Notes: a model not told the origin generated them from the letters alone. A stretch of 64,000 nt of DNA from Rhodosalinus sp041365695 (GCF_041365695.1 NZ_JBGFSJ010000007.1:124001-188000), one strand, 5' to 3'; positions 32,151 through 41,520 are shown, counted from the first letter of the stretch. Program-made: numbers and translations.

Positions 32151-34019
32151 ATGGAACACTTCCTGCTCCAGGCCTCGATCTACCTTGCCGCGGCGGTCAT
32201 CGCGGTACCCATCGCGTCTCGGCTCGGTTTCGGCTCCGTGCTGGGCTACCTCGCAGCGGGCATCGTGATCGGACCCGCGCTGGGTCTCGTCGGGGCGGAT
32301 ACCGAGGAGCTTCAGCATTTCGCCGAATTCGGCGTGGTGATGATGCTCTTTCTCATCGGGCTCGAGCTCGAGCCGAGGGCGCTGTGGAACATGCGCCACA
32401 AGCTTCTGGGGCTCGGCGGGCTGCAGATCGCCATCACCATGGCGCTGGTCGCGGGCGGCGCGATGGCCGCGGGCCTTGCATGGAACGTGGCGATCGCGCT
32501 CGGCATGATCTTCGCGCTCTCCTCCACCGCGATCGTGCTCCAGACGCTGTCGGAGAAGGGCCTGATCCAGACCGCGGGCGGGCGCTCGGCCTTCTCGGTC
32601 CTGCTCATGCAGGACATCGCGGTGATCCCGATGCTGGCGCTGCTGCCGCTTCTCGCACTGCAGGGCGCCGCAGGCGGGGCGGAGCACGCCTCGGTCGAGC
32701 ATGGCGAGGCCCTCGGACACGCCGGCGGCATGTCTCTCGTCGCCGACCTGCCCGGATGGGCATCGACGCTGGTCACGCTGGGCGCCGTCGGCGCGATCAT
32801 CCTCACGGGCGTCTACGCGACGCGGCCGGTCTTTCGCTTCATCCACGCCGCACGACTGCGCGAGATGTACACCGCGCTGGCGCTTCTCATCGTGGTCGGG
32901 ATCGCCTCGCTCATGACGCTCGTGGGGCTGTCGCCTGCGCTGGGCACGTTCCTTGCCGGCGTGGTGCTCGCCAACTCGGAATTCCGCCACGAGCTCGAGT
33001 CGGATATCGAGCCCTTCAAGGGCCTGCTGCTGGGGCTTTTCTTCATCACCGTCGGGGCCGGGATCAACTTCGAGGTCCTGCTCGGCGCGCCCGCGCTCAT
33101 TCTGGGGCTCACGCTGGGCCTGATCGTGTTGAAGGGCGCGGTGCTTTACGGCCTCGGCCTCGCCTTTCGCCTCAAGGGCCGCGAGCAGTGGCTTTTCACG
33201 CTGAGCCTCGCCCAGGCGGGGGAATTCGGCTTCGTGCTGACCTCCTTCTCGGTGCAGACGGGTGTGCTGGAGCGGACGCTCTCGCAACAGGTGCTGCTGG
33301 TGATCGCGTTGTCGATGCTGGCCACGCCGCTTCTGTTTCTCCTCCATGACTGGCTGGCGAAACGCCATGCCGAGGGGCGCGAGCCGGTCGAACCCGACGA
33401 GATCGACGAGAGCGGGCCGGTCATCATCGCCGGGATCGGACGGTTCGGGCAGATCGTGAACCGGCTGGTGCAGTCCACCGGCTACAACACCGTCGTGCTC
33501 GATCACGACATGAAGACGATCCAACTCATGCGGCGCTTCGGCTTCAAGGGGTTCTTCGGGGATCCGACCCGGCCCGAGCTTCTGCATGCCGCGGGGCTGA
33601 AGAACGCCAAGGTGCTGGTCGCGGCGCTCGACGATCCGGAGGCATCCACGCGCCTTGTCGCCTATGCCCGGCGCGAGCGGCCGGACCTGCATATCATCGC
33701 CCGTGCGCGCGACCGCACCCACGTCTTCCACCTCTACCGCGCCGGGGCCAACGACATCGTGCGCGAGATGTTCGACGGCTCGCTGCGGGCCGGGCGCTAC
33801 GTGCTGGAAAACATCGGCCTGACCGAATTCGAGGCGGCCGAAGCCGAGAAGACCTTCTACCGGCACGACCGCGAGGCGGTGCGGGAACTCGCCAAGGTCT
33901 GGGATCCGGATATCCCGCCGTCGGAGAACGAGGCCTACATCGCCCGCGCGCGCGAGCTCGAGCGCGACCTAGAAACCCAGCTCACGGAACTGCTCGAACC
34001 CAAGCAGGACGTGGCCTGA
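32151..34019 (+). CDS. CPA2 cation:proton antiporter (KefB/KefC type)
   Basis: A 622-residue membrane antiporter. Residues about 1-385 make the 12-13 helix Na+/H+ exchanger domain ('SRLGFGSVLGYLAAGIVIGP', 'FALSSTAIVLQTLSEKG'); from about 420 is a cytosolic RCK_N/TrkA-N domain with the Rossmann motif 'IIAGIGRFGQIVNRLVQSTG'. The pattern matches Kef-type K+ efflux systems, which protect against electrophiles when glutathione adducts form. No KefF/KefG ancillary gene is nearby. The upstream Lrp gene ends 25 bases earlier, so they may share a transcript. Confidence 0.92.
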   Translation: MEHFLLQASIYLAAAVIAVPIASRLGFGSVLGYLAAGIVIGPALGLVGADTEELQHFAEFGVVMMLFLIGLELEPRALWNMRHKLLGLGGLQIAITMALVAGGAMAAGLAWNVAIALGMIFALSSTAIVLQTLSEKGLIQTAGGRSAFSVLLMQDIAVIPMLALLPLLALQGAAGGAEHASVEHGEALGHAGGMSLVADLPGWASTLVTLGAVGAIILTGVYATRPVFRFIHAARLREMYTALALLIVVGIASLMTLVGLSPALGTFLAGVVLANSEFRHELESDIEPFKGLLLGLFFITVGAGINFEVLLGAPALILGLTLGLIVLKGAVLYGLGLAFRLKGREQWLFTLSLAQAGEFGFVLTSFSVQTGVLERTLSQQVLLVIALSMLATPLLFLLHDWLAKRHAEGREPVEPDEIDESGPVIIAGIGRFGQIVNRLVQSTGYNTVVLDHDMKTIQLMRRFGFKGFFGDPTRPELLHAAGLKNAKVLVAALDDPEASTRLVAYARRERPDLHIIARARDRTHVFHLYRAGANDIVREMFDGSLRAGRYVLENIGLTEFEAAEAEKTFYRHDREAVRELAKVWDPDIPPSENEAYIARARELERDLETQLTELLEPKQDVA

Positions 34020-34050
34020 CCGGCCCCGCGCCTTCCGTCGCCCCGGCACG

Positions 34051-34079
34051 AAAAAGGGCCGCGGTCTCCCGCGGCCCTC
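34051..34079 (-). terminator. Rho-independent terminator of carD
   Basis: Read on the minus strand, a stem of GGGCCGCG / CGCGGCCC type (34077-34070 with 34063-34056) with a short loop is followed by TTTTT (34055-34051). It lies 22 bases after the carD stop and may also act on the opposing antiporter transcript. Confidence 0.85.
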
Positions 34080-34100
34080 GACGTGCACTGCAAGGCCTGG

Positions 34101-34610
34101 TCAGGCCGCGCGCGAAAGCAGCACCTCGTCCACCTGGCGCGCGGCGGCCACCTCGTCGCCGCCCGCAACGGCGGCCACTTCGCGGGTCAGGCGTTCCAGC
34201 GCCGCCTCGTAGAGCTGGCGCTCGGAGTAGCTTTGCTCACGCTGATCGTCGGCGCGATGAAGGTCCCGCACGACCTCGGCGATGGCGATAAGGTCGCCCG
34301 AATTGATCTTCTGCTCGTATTCCTGTGCGCGGCGCGACCACATGGCCCGCTTCACCCGCGCCTTGCCTTTCAGCGTGGACATTGCCTTGGACACGACATC
34401 CGGCGTCGACAGCGACCGCATCCCGATCTCGGTGGCCTTGTTCGTCGGCACACGCAGGGTCATCTTGTCCTTCTCGAACGAGATCACGAAAAGCTCAAGC
34501 TTGAGGCCGGCGATTTCCTGTTCCTCGATCGAAAGGATCTGCCCGACTCCATGCGCGGGATACACGACGTAATCGTTGGGACGGAATTCGATTTTCTTGG
34601 TCTTGCTCAT
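34101..34610 (-). CDS. carD: CarD-family transcriptional regulator
   Basis: A 169-residue RNA-polymerase-binding protein. The N-terminal RNAP-interaction (TRCF-RID-like) Tudor domain is at about residues 8-65 ('FRPNDYVVYPAHGVGQILSI'), followed by an alpha-helical DNA-binding part ('KAMSTLKGKARVKRAMWSRR', 'REVAAVAGGDEVAAARQV'). CarD stabilises open promoter complexes, notably at rRNA promoters. ATG 34610. The neighbourhood carD-fdxA-S4-helicase is typical of Rhodobacterales. Confidence 0.95.
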   Translation of the reverse strand: MSKTKKIEFRPNDYVVYPAHGVGQILSIEEQEIAGLKLELFVISFEKDKMTLRVPTNKATEIGMRSLSTPDVVSKAMSTLKGKARVKRAMWSRRAQEYEQKINSGDLIAIAEVVRDLHRADDQREQSYSERQLYEAALERLTREVAAVAGGDEVAAARQVDEVLLSRAA

Positions 34611-34896
34611 GCGGTCCTTCCTCGCGCGCCGCCCGGGCAACGAGCGACAAAAAACGGTCGGAAATATGGGTATATTCCCGAGCCCGAAGCGTCATATGCG
34701 CTGCCGTGACCTACTGAAAACCCTTGCGGGGCGCAGGCCGGGCAACTCAATGTGACAGAAATATAGCACCTTTGGGCGCAGAATTCCAGCGCGTGCATGT
34801 GCAGCATCGAATAAGCAGCGCCACGTCAAATACTTAACGTGGAAACTTCGTGTCCCATAGGCGGCCGCCACGCGACCGCAGGGGCGAATCGGCCGG
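34611..34896. other. Intergenic region between fdxA and carD
   Basis: 286 bases, poorer in G+C than the genes around, with no coding sequence recognised. It should hold the carD promoter and the fdxA 3' end. Two inverted repeats are seen: GGAAATAT-GGGT-ATATTCC (34660-34678), close to the carD start, and CCACGT-N10-ACGTGG (34821-34842), about 55 bases after the fdxA stop, which lacks a T run and so is not a standard terminator. Confidence 0.55.
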
Positions 34897-35235
34897 TCAG
34901 CCGCCCTCGCCGGGGGCTTCCGTGAAATACTTGTCGAGCTTGCCCTCCTCGCCGTCGCGCGCGTCGGCTTCGGGCAGCGGGTCCTTCTTGGTGATGATCA
35001 CCGGCCAGAGGTCGGAATACTTGCGATTGAACTCGACCCATTTGTCCATGTCCGGCTCGGTGTCGGGGCGGATCGCATCGGCCGGGCATTCGGGTTCGCA
35101 GACGCCGCAGTCGATGCACTCGTCGGGATGGATCACCAGCATCGTCTCGCCCTCGTAGAAACAGTCCACCGGGCAGACTTCCACGCAGTCGGTGTACTTG
35201 CAGGCGATGCAGTTGTCGGTGACGACATAGGTCAT
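34897..35235 (-). CDS. fdxA: Ferredoxin FdxA ([3Fe-4S][4Fe-4S])
   Basis: A 112-residue seven-iron ferredoxin, a small cytoplasmic electron carrier. The N terminus 'MTYVVTDNCIACKYTDC' and the second motif 'ECIDCGVCEPECPADAI' show the FdxA cysteine layout; the long C-terminal extension ('EFNRKYSDLWPVIITKK') is typical for alphaproteobacterial FdxA. ATG 35235. Preceded on the same strand by the S4 protein gene. Confidence 0.96.
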   Translation of the reverse strand: MTYVVTDNCIACKYTDCVEVCPVDCFYEGETMLVIHPDECIDCGVCEPECPADAIRPDTEPDMDKWVEFNRKYSDLWPVIITKKDPLPEADARDGEEGKLDKYFTEAPGEGG

Positions 35236-35292
35236 GGGGCGGTTCCGGCTTTGTCTCTTCCGGCTCCCAGCTAATCCAGCCGGGGGGGACAT

Positions 35293-35682
35293 TCAAGCGC
35301 CGGGGCCGCGCGTCCGGTCGAAGGCGCGGCGTGCCCGCTTGGTGGGGCGCCCGCCCGGCTCTGGACGCGGGGCGGCGGCGGCTCCTGGCGCGTCCTCGGC
35401 GTCAGGCCCGACCGGGTCGAGATCGTCATAATGCGTCTGCGCCTCGGCGGCGGGCCCGCGCCGCTCGGGCAGGGCCGCGACGCGCACCACGCGGATGCGA
35501 CGGCCCTGCGCAAAGGTCAGCACGTCGCCCGCGCCCACGCCGGTGGCGGGCTTGGTCACCCGGGCGCCGTTCACCCGGCAATGCCCGGCGGAAATCTCCC
35601 GCGCCGACAGGCTGCGCGTCTTGAAAAAACGCGCCTGCCAGAGCCACTTGTCGAGGCGCTGGGTCGGCCGCGGCCCGTTCAC
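35293..35682 (-). CDS. S4-domain RNA-binding protein (Hsp15-like)
   Basis: A 129-residue protein with an S4 RNA-binding domain at about residues 8-70 ('QRLDKWLWQARFFKTRSLSA' is the Hsp15/HslR-type start, then 'HCRVNGARVTKPATGVGAGD'). Hsp15 rescues blocked 50S subunits carrying peptidyl-tRNA. The C-terminal tail is Ala/Pro/Arg-rich. The GTG at 35682 lies 4 bases after the helicase stop, so translation is linked to the helicase. Confidence 0.88.
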   Translation of the reverse strand: MNGPRPTQRLDKWLWQARFFKTRSLSAREISAGHCRVNGARVTKPATGVGAGDVLTFAQGRRIRVVRVAALPERRGPAAEAQTHYDDLDPVGPDAEDAPGAAAAPRPEPGGRPTKRARRAFDRTRGPGA

Positions 35683-35686
35683 GCCG

Positions 35687-38572
35687 TCAGTCCCGTGTCT
35701 TGAGGCCCATGAGCGCGGCCGCGAACGGGTTGTCCGGATCGATCCGGTCCGACTTGCGGGGCCCGGAGCTGAAGGTTTTCTCGCCCTCCTCGCGGCGCGG
35801 CTTGCCCTTCGCCTTGGGCTTGCCCTTGCCCTTCGGCTTGCCGCGGCCCTCGGCGCCCGCGCCACGGCCGCGCTGATTGCCCGCCCGCGCGCCCCGTCCG
35901 ATCCAGGTGAAGGTATAGAAGACCTCGGTCTCGGCGCCTTCGGGCGTTGCGGCATCGGGCGCTGCCGCATCGTCGGGCGGAGCCGTGTCGCCGGTATCGG
36001 GCACGGCCTCGTCGGTGGCCCCGGGCACCGTCTCTTCGCTGGTCGCGGCGGCCGGCGCATCCGGGGCGGGCGCCGCGTCGTGCCCTGTCGCCGGTGGCGT
36101 CTCTGCCGCGCTCGCCTCGTCGGTTCCGGCCTCGGGCGCGGACGCAGCCTCAACCCCGGCGGCGTCCGGTGCGCCCGCCGGCGCCGCGGCCGGTTTCGCC
36201 TTGGGCCGTTCGCCGCGCTCGGCACGGTAGCCGAGCCCCTGCATCAGGTCCGCGAACTGCTCGAGCGTCATGCCGGTGATGGACAGCATCTCGGGCTTGG
36301 CCTCGAACCCCGCGCGGCCATCTTCGGCGCGCAGGAGATCTGCGAGGCGCTCCAGCATGTCGAGGCGGATCGCCCGCTCGCCCGCGTTGCGATAGCCCGC
36401 CATGGCATCGTAGCCGCGCGGCGCGCTTCGATCCACGGGCACGGTGACGAGGCCCGGCGGCGGCGCCTCGGGAAAGGTGTCGAGGCCCTGCGCGAGGCTC
36501 CACAGCATCAGGCGAAGCCGCGTGGGCGCGGGCTTCAGCAGCGCCGGCATGAACACGGTGAACTGGCCGAACCGCACGCCGTGCTTGCGCAGCGCGCCGC
36601 GGGCAGCCTGGTCGAGGTCCTTCACTTCGGCGGCGACCTGCCCGCGCGGCAGGATGCCGAGCCCTTCGACAAGGCGGAACGCGAAGCCGCGGGCGAGGCC
36701 CGTCAACGCCTCGTCGCGGCTCATGGCCAGGAGCGGCTCGAAGAGCGTGGCGATCTTGCGATCGACGAAATGCTGCAGGCGGCGCTCGACCTTCTGGACG
36801 ACTTCCGCACCCGCCTCCTCGTCGACGAAAGCCTTGACCCGGGGCTTGAGCGGCTCATCGCCCGCGACCAGCTTGCCCACCGCCTGGTCGCCCCACATCA
36901 GGCCGCCCTGCTCTGTGTAGTCGATCTCGGTGTCGGGCGCGTTGTAGAACCGGTCGGCGCGCAGGTGGAAATGCGGCGCAAGCGCCTGCAGACCCGCGGA
37001 TTTCAGCGTCTTGGCCTCCTGCCCGGCCGCCGCCTGGTCCTGACGGAACCGGAACCCCTCCAGCCGACCGACGAATTCGCCTTCGACGGCCACCTCGCCC
37101 TTCTCGTTCACCTCGGCCAACAGGGCCTCCTTCTGCTTGAGCCGGCGCATCAGCACCGAGGTGCGCCGATCCACGAAACGCTGCGTCAGCCGCGCGTGCA
37201 GCGCATCCGACAGGCGGTCTTCTACCGCGCGGGTGGCCTCGCGCCAATGGGTTTCGTCCGCCACCCAGCCGGCGCGTTGCGCCACATACGTCCAAGTCCT
37301 GATGAAGGCCAGCCGACGCGAGAGCGTGTCGATGTCGCCTTCGGTCCGGTCGATGCGCGCCACGTGGCGAGCGAGCCATTCGTCCGGAACGCGCCCGCGC
37401 TCGTGCAGGTGGCCGTAGATCGCCTCGAGAAGGCTCGCGTGCTCGGCGTGGCTGATGCCCCGGAAATCGGGAATCCGGCAGACATCCCACAGAAGCCGCA
37501 CCGACGGCCCGTCCGAGGCGCGGGCGCGCACCTCCGCCTGCGCGGAGAGCGCGCGGAGCGCGCGAAGATCGTCCGCCTCCCGCGCGCGGGCCAGGATCTC
37601 GCTCTCCGGCGGGGCCTCGAGCGACGCGATGAGCGCCTCGACGGATCCGAAGGACAGCGCCGCGTTGCGCCATTGCAGCCGGCGCAAAGGGGTGAAGCGG
37701 TGCTCGGTTATGGCAAGCGCGACCTCGTCGGGCAGCGGCGGCGCCTCCCCGGTGACGCCGAATGTGCCGTTGGCCATGCCGCGCCCGGCGCGGCCGGCGA
37801 TCTGCGCCAATTCGTTGGGCGCCAGAGGCCGCACCCGCCGCCCGTCGAATTTCGACACCCCCGAGAAGGCCACATGGTCGATGTCGAGGTTGAGCCCCAT
37901 GCCGATGGCGTCGGTTGCGACGAGGTAATCCACGTCGCCGTTCTGATATAGTTCCACCTGCGCGTTTCGCGTCCGTGGGCTGAGCGCGCCCATCACCACC
38001 GCGGCGCCGCCCTTCTGGCGGCGGATCAGCTCCGCGATGGCGTAGACGTTCTCGACCGAGAAGCCCACGATGGCGCTGCGCGGCTTCATCCGGCTGATCT
38101 TGCGCGAGCCGGTGTAGGTGAGTTCGCTCATGCGTTCGCGGCGCACGAACTCCACCCCGGGCACCAGCGCGGCGATGGGCGCGCGCATCGTGTCGGAGCC
38201 CAGAAAGATCGTCTCGTGCTGGCCGCGCATCCGCAGCAGGCGGTCGGTGAAGACGTGCCCGCGCTCGGGATCGGCGCAAAGCTGGATCTCGTCCACGGCG
38301 ACGAAATCGGCGCCCATGCCCTCGGGCATCGCCTCGACGGTGCAGACCCAGTACTGCGTGCGCGGGGGCACGATCCGCTCTTCGCCGGTCACCAGCGCCA
38401 CCACGGACGGGCCGCGCACGGCGACGATCCGGTCATAGACCTCTCGTGCCAGAAGCCGGAGCGGCAGCCCGATCACCCCCGTCCGGTAGCCCAGCATCCG
38501 CTCGATCGCGTAGTGGGTCTTGCCCGTGTTGGTGGGGCCCAGAACCGCGAGGGTCCTGCCTTGCCGTGTCAT
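35687..38572 (-). CDS. Suv3-like RNA/DNA helicase
   Basis: A 961-residue SF2 helicase closest to the SUV3 group, the RNA helicase of the mitochondrial degradosome; alphaproteobacteria encode homologues. Motif I is 'VLGPTNTGKTHYAIERMLGY', motif II 'VAVDEIQL' (DEIQ instead of DEAD), motif III region 'TIFLGSDTMRAPI', motif V 'YLVATDAIGMGLNLDIDH' and motif VI 'QIAGRAGRG'. A middle helical region is followed (after about residue 790) by an Ala/Pro/Glu-rich linker and a Gly/Lys/Arg-rich tail ('GKPKGKGKPKAKGKPRREE') likely to bind RNA. ATG 38572. Probable role in RNA decay or processing. Confidence 0.9.
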   Translation of the reverse strand: MTRQGRTLAVLGPTNTGKTHYAIERMLGYRTGVIGLPLRLLAREVYDRIVAVRGPSVVALVTGEERIVPPRTQYWVCTVEAMPEGMGADFVAVDEIQLCADPERGHVFTDRLLRMRGQHETIFLGSDTMRAPIAALVPGVEFVRRERMSELTYTGSRKISRMKPRSAIVGFSVENVYAIAELIRRQKGGAAVVMGALSPRTRNAQVELYQNGDVDYLVATDAIGMGLNLDIDHVAFSGVSKFDGRRVRPLAPNELAQIAGRAGRGMANGTFGVTGEAPPLPDEVALAITEHRFTPLRRLQWRNAALSFGSVEALIASLEAPPESEILARAREADDLRALRALSAQAEVRARASDGPSVRLLWDVCRIPDFRGISHAEHASLLEAIYGHLHERGRVPDEWLARHVARIDRTEGDIDTLSRRLAFIRTWTYVAQRAGWVADETHWREATRAVEDRLSDALHARLTQRFVDRRTSVLMRRLKQKEALLAEVNEKGEVAVEGEFVGRLEGFRFRQDQAAAGQEAKTLKSAGLQALAPHFHLRADRFYNAPDTEIDYTEQGGLMWGDQAVGKLVAGDEPLKPRVKAFVDEEAGAEVVQKVERRLQHFVDRKIATLFEPLLAMSRDEALTGLARGFAFRLVEGLGILPRGQVAAEVKDLDQAARGALRKHGVRFGQFTVFMPALLKPAPTRLRLMLWSLAQGLDTFPEAPPPGLVTVPVDRSAPRGYDAMAGYRNAGERAIRLDMLERLADLLRAEDGRAGFEAKPEMLSITGMTLEQFADLMQGLGYRAERGERPKAKPAAAPAGAPDAAGVEAASAPEAGTDEASAAETPPATGHDAAPAPDAPAAATSEETVPGATDEAVPDTGDTAPPDDAAAPDAATPEGAETEVFYTFTWIGRGARAGNQRGRGAGAEGRGKPKGKGKPKAKGKPRREEGEKTFSSGPRKSDRIDPDNPFAAALMGLKTRD

Positions 38573-38601
38573 TCGCTACTCCCCGCGGCCGGGCGCGGCG
38601 G

Positions 38602-39162
38602 CTAGAGTTCCGCGCCGAGAACCTCGCGCTCGAGCCGTTCCATCGCCGGCCCCACTTGGGGATGATGCGGGTGAATGGCAAGCACTTCCTCGTAGGCGCG
38701 CCAGGCCAGGCGCGGCTCCTCGAGCTGTTCCATGATGACGCCGAGGCCGTAGAGCGCGCCGAAGTGGTCCGGGTTGAGCGCGAGCGCGCGGCGCAGATCG
38801 CCAAGGGCGAGGCCGTATTCCTGCTGCCGGAAGAACGCCATCGCGCGCACGGCCCATCCTTCCGCGAAATCGGGCGCGTGATCCGTCAGCGCGGTCAAAT
38901 GCTCCACCGCGACCGCGTAATCCTCTTTCTCGAGCGCGTCGCGGCCGCGGCGCAGGAGAAGGTCCATCGCAGACGAGCCCGACTTCGACCAGAGATTGCG
39001 GATCTCGCCGGCGACCTGTTCGGCCTGCTGCGGAGAGGCAGAGCGGAGTTCGCCAAGCATCTCGTCCGTCGCGCCGTCCTCGGACCACGCGGGCGGCGCG
39101 AAGGAGAGAGCTGCGGCGAATGCCGCGACGAGATGTTTGATCGGGAAGTCGCTTGTGACCAT
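38602..39162 (-). CDS. Periplasmic tetratricopeptide-repeat protein
   Basis: A 186-residue protein. The N terminus looks like a signal peptide ('KHLVAAFAAALSFAPPAWSE', cleavage near residue 29). The rest holds at least three TPR-like helix pairs, e.g. 'YAVAVEHLTALTDHAPDFAE', 'YGLALGDLRRALALNPDHFG' and 'PRLAWRAYEEVLAIHPHHP'. TPR proteins scaffold protein contacts; the partner is unknown. ATG 39162 is chosen because it opens the signal peptide. It is divergent from the SCP2 gene. Confidence 0.85.
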   Translation of the reverse strand: MVTSDFPIKHLVAAFAAALSFAPPAWSEDGATDEMLGELRSASPQQAEQVAGEIRNLWSKSGSSAMDLLLRRGRDALEKEDYAVAVEHLTALTDHAPDFAEGWAVRAMAFFRQQEYGLALGDLRRALALNPDHFGALYGLGVIMEQLEEPRLAWRAYEEVLAIHPHHPQVGPAMERLEREVLGAEL

Positions 39163-39228
39163 AAATCCTAGAATAGCTGTTACCCGCGCCGAATCCAGAG
39201 GCGCGTGGCGTTTCGAAGGAGCGATGTG

Positions 39229-39516
39229 ATGAGCGACATGATCAACGAGGCCGTGAACGCCCTGAACGAGAAGCTTTCGGGCGGATTTGACGGGATTGCA
39301 AAATTCGTCATCGAGGGCGAGGGCGCGATCATGCTCGACGCCGGGGGGGTGCGTGCGGCCGACGAGGAGGCCGACGTGACGCTCACCGCCTCGGCCGACA
39401 CGTTCCAGCAGATCCTGCACGGCGAGATGGACCCGACCTCGGCCTTCATGTCGGGCAAGCTGAGCGTGGACGGCGACATGGGCATGGCGATGAAGCTCGG
39501 CTCCGCGCTGGGCTGA
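39229..39516 (+). CDS. SCP2 sterol-binding domain protein
   Basis: A 95-residue small SCP-2 fold protein. It has the pattern 'SGGFDGIAKFVIEGEGAIML' and the lipid-cavity end 'MSGKLSVDGDMGMAMKLGSA', usual for single-domain bacterial SCP2 proteins that bind lipids or CoA esters. ATG 39229 follows AAGGAGC. The stop overlaps the next ATG (TGATG), so it is coupled to a lysophospholipase-like hydrolase; a joint role in lipid handling is likely. Confidence 0.9.
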   Translation: MSDMINEAVNALNEKLSGGFDGIAKFVIEGEGAIMLDAGGVRAADEEADVTLTASADTFQQILHGEMDPTSAFMSGKLSVDGDMGMAMKLGSALG

Positions 39517-40466
39517 TGGAAGATGCGCCCTTCTTCGACGACCTGGTGAACGGCTGGCCCGCGGCGCGGGCCGTCTGGGTGCACGCCGAGGACGGGGCGC
39601 GGCTTCGGCTGGGGCTCTGGCGACCCGACGATGCCGCGCGCGGCACGGTGCTCGTGTTTCCCGGCCGCACCGAGTACATCGAGAAATACGCGCATGTGGC
39701 CGCGCGGCTTCTGGACCGCGGCCTCGCCGTCCTGGCGGTCGACTGGCGCGGCCAGGGCCTTTCGGAGCGGCTTCTGGGAGAGCCGCTTACCGGCCATGTC
39801 GGGCGTTTCTCGGACTACCAGCGCGACGTGGCCGCGATGCTGGCCGTCGCGCGTGCCGAGGCCCTTCCGGCGCCCGTCTTCCTGCTGGCGCATTCCATGG
39901 GCGGCTGCATCGGCCTGCGCGCGCTGATGGACGGGCTCGACGTGGCGGGCGCGGCCTTCACCGGGCCGATGTGGGGAATCCGGATCTCTGCGCTGATGCG
40001 GCCCGCCGCCTGGGCGATCAGCTGGAGCGGCGCGCGCCTCGGCCTCGGCCATGTCGTGGCGCCGGGAACCGGCCCGCAATCCTATATCGCGACGGCCCCC
40101 TTCGAGGGCAACACGCTCACCACCGATGCCGGGATGTGGGCGACGATGCAGTCCCACCTGCACGCGCGGCCCGAGCTGCAACTGGGTGGACCCAGCCTCC
40201 ACTGGCTGCACGAGGCGCTGGCGGAGTGCCGCGCGCTCGCCCGCCGGCCCGCGCCGGACCTGCCCGCCATCGCCTGGCTCGGCAGCCGGGAGCGGATCGT
40301 CGACCAGGCGCGCGTCCATGACCGGATGCGGGGCTGGCCCTTGGGCCGGCTCGAACTGCTCGAGAGCGCGGAGCACGAGGTGCTGATGGAGCGCGCCGAG
40401 ATACGCGACCGCATCCTTCGGGTGACGGCGTCCTTCTTCCTCGAGCAGGCGGGCGCACCTGCCTGA
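39516..40466 (+). CDS. Alpha/beta hydrolase, lysophospholipase (PldB-like)
   Basis: A 316-residue serine hydrolase of the Hydrolase_4/PldB group. Nucleophile elbow 'FLLAHSMGGCIGLRALMDG', oxyanion part 'TVLVFPGRTEYIEKYAHVAA', the 'DWRGQGLSER' block, Asp in 'ERIVDQARVH' and His in 'ESAEHEVLMERAE' are all seen, giving a complete triad. It probably cleaves monoacyl glycerol(phospho)lipids. No signal peptide. Coupled to the SCP2 gene. Confidence 0.9.
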   Translation: MEDAPFFDDLVNGWPAARAVWVHAEDGARLRLGLWRPDDAARGTVLVFPGRTEYIEKYAHVAARLLDRGLAVLAVDWRGQGLSERLLGEPLTGHVGRFSDYQRDVAAMLAVARAEALPAPVFLLAHSMGGCIGLRALMDGLDVAGAAFTGPMWGIRISALMRPAAWAISWSGARLGLGHVVAPGTGPQSYIATAPFEGNTLTTDAGMWATMQSHLHARPELQLGGPSLHWLHEALAECRALARRPAPDLPAIAWLGSRERIVDQARVHDRMRGWPLGRLELLESAEHEVLMERAEIRDRILRVTASFFLEQAGAPA

Positions 40467-40503
40467 GCTGGCCACGCGGCCGGCCGGCCCTATACTGGCG
40501 CGC

Positions 40504-41520
40504 ATGACACGGCCCCCGGTTCTCGATTTCACCGACCGCGGCATTCGCTGCCCGGCGGGCGGCTTTCACATAGACCCTTGGCGGCCGGTGGACCGCGCCG
40601 TCATCACCCACGCCCACGCGGACCACGCGCGTCCGGGGCACCGCCGCTACCTCTGCACGGACGGCACCGCGCCGGTCCTGCGCCACAGGCTTGGCGACGT
40701 GGCGCTCGAAACGATGCGCTACGGCGAGGAACGACGGATCGGCGATGCGGTCGTCTCCTTCCACCCGGCCGGCCACGTGCCGGGCTCGGCCCAGATCCGG
40801 GTGGAGGTCGCCGGCGAGGTCTGGGTCGTCTCGGGGGACTACAAGATTGCGGCGGACGGGCTGTCGGAGCCGTTCGAGCCGCTCCGCGCCCATGCCTTCG
40901 TGTCCGAGTGCACCTTCGGGCTGCCGGTCTTCCGCTGGGCGCCGCAGGACGAGGTCGCCGGCGCGCTGAACCACTGGTGGGCGGGCGCGGCGCGCGACGG
41001 GCGCACCGCCATGCTCGGCGCCTACGCGCTGGGCAAGGCGCAGCGGCTGCTGTCGATGCTCGACACCGGCATCGGCCCGATCCTCACTCACGGCGCGGTC
41101 GAGGGCGTCACGGACGTGCTGCGACAAGCCGGCCTGCCCCTGCCCGAGACGCGGCAAGTGACGCCGGAGCTCGACCCGAAGGATTTCCCGGGGGCGCTCG
41201 TCCTCGCGCCGCCCGCCGCGCTTGGCAGCACCTGGGCCCGACGTTTCGGCCCGGCGTCCACCGCCGTGGCCAGCGGATGGATGGGCCTGCGCGGCGTGCG
41301 GCGGCGCCGGGGCGTCGACCGCGGCTTCGTGCTCTCGGATCACGCGGACTGGGAGGGGCTGCTGTGGGCAATCCGGGGGACGGGTGCTGAAAAGATATTC
41401 GTGACGCACGGTTACACCGAAATATTCTCACGCTGGCTGAGCGCGGAGGGATTCGATGCCCGCATCGTGCCCACGCAGTTCGGCGGCGAGGCCGAAGACG
41501 AGGCCGAGGTGGCGCCATGA
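40504..41520 (+). CDS. Ligase-associated DNA damage response exonuclease
   Basis: A 338-residue metallo-beta-lactamase/beta-CASP-like nuclease of the family found next to ATP-dependent DNA ligases in bacteria. Metal motifs: 'AVITHAHADHARPGHR', 'FHPAGHVPGSAQIRVE', 'VVSGDYKIAADGLSEP' and the late 'LSDHADWEGLLWAIR'. In genomes that encode it with a LigC-type ligase and an Lhr-type helicase it is thought to process DNA ends in repair. The ligase follows 145 bases later. Lhr is not in the window. Confidence 0.9.
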   Translation: MTRPPVLDFTDRGIRCPAGGFHIDPWRPVDRAVITHAHADHARPGHRRYLCTDGTAPVLRHRLGDVALETMRYGEERRIGDAVVSFHPAGHVPGSAQIRVEVAGEVWVVSGDYKIAADGLSEPFEPLRAHAFVSECTFGLPVFRWAPQDEVAGALNHWWAGAARDGRTAMLGAYALGKAQRLLSMLDTGIGPILTHGAVEGVTDVLRQAGLPLPETRQVTPELDPKDFPGALVLAPPAALGSTWARRFGPASTAVASGWMGLRGVRRRRGVDRGFVLSDHADWEGLLWAIRGTGAEKIFVTHGYTEIFSRWLSAEGFDARIVPTQFGGEAEDEAEVAP

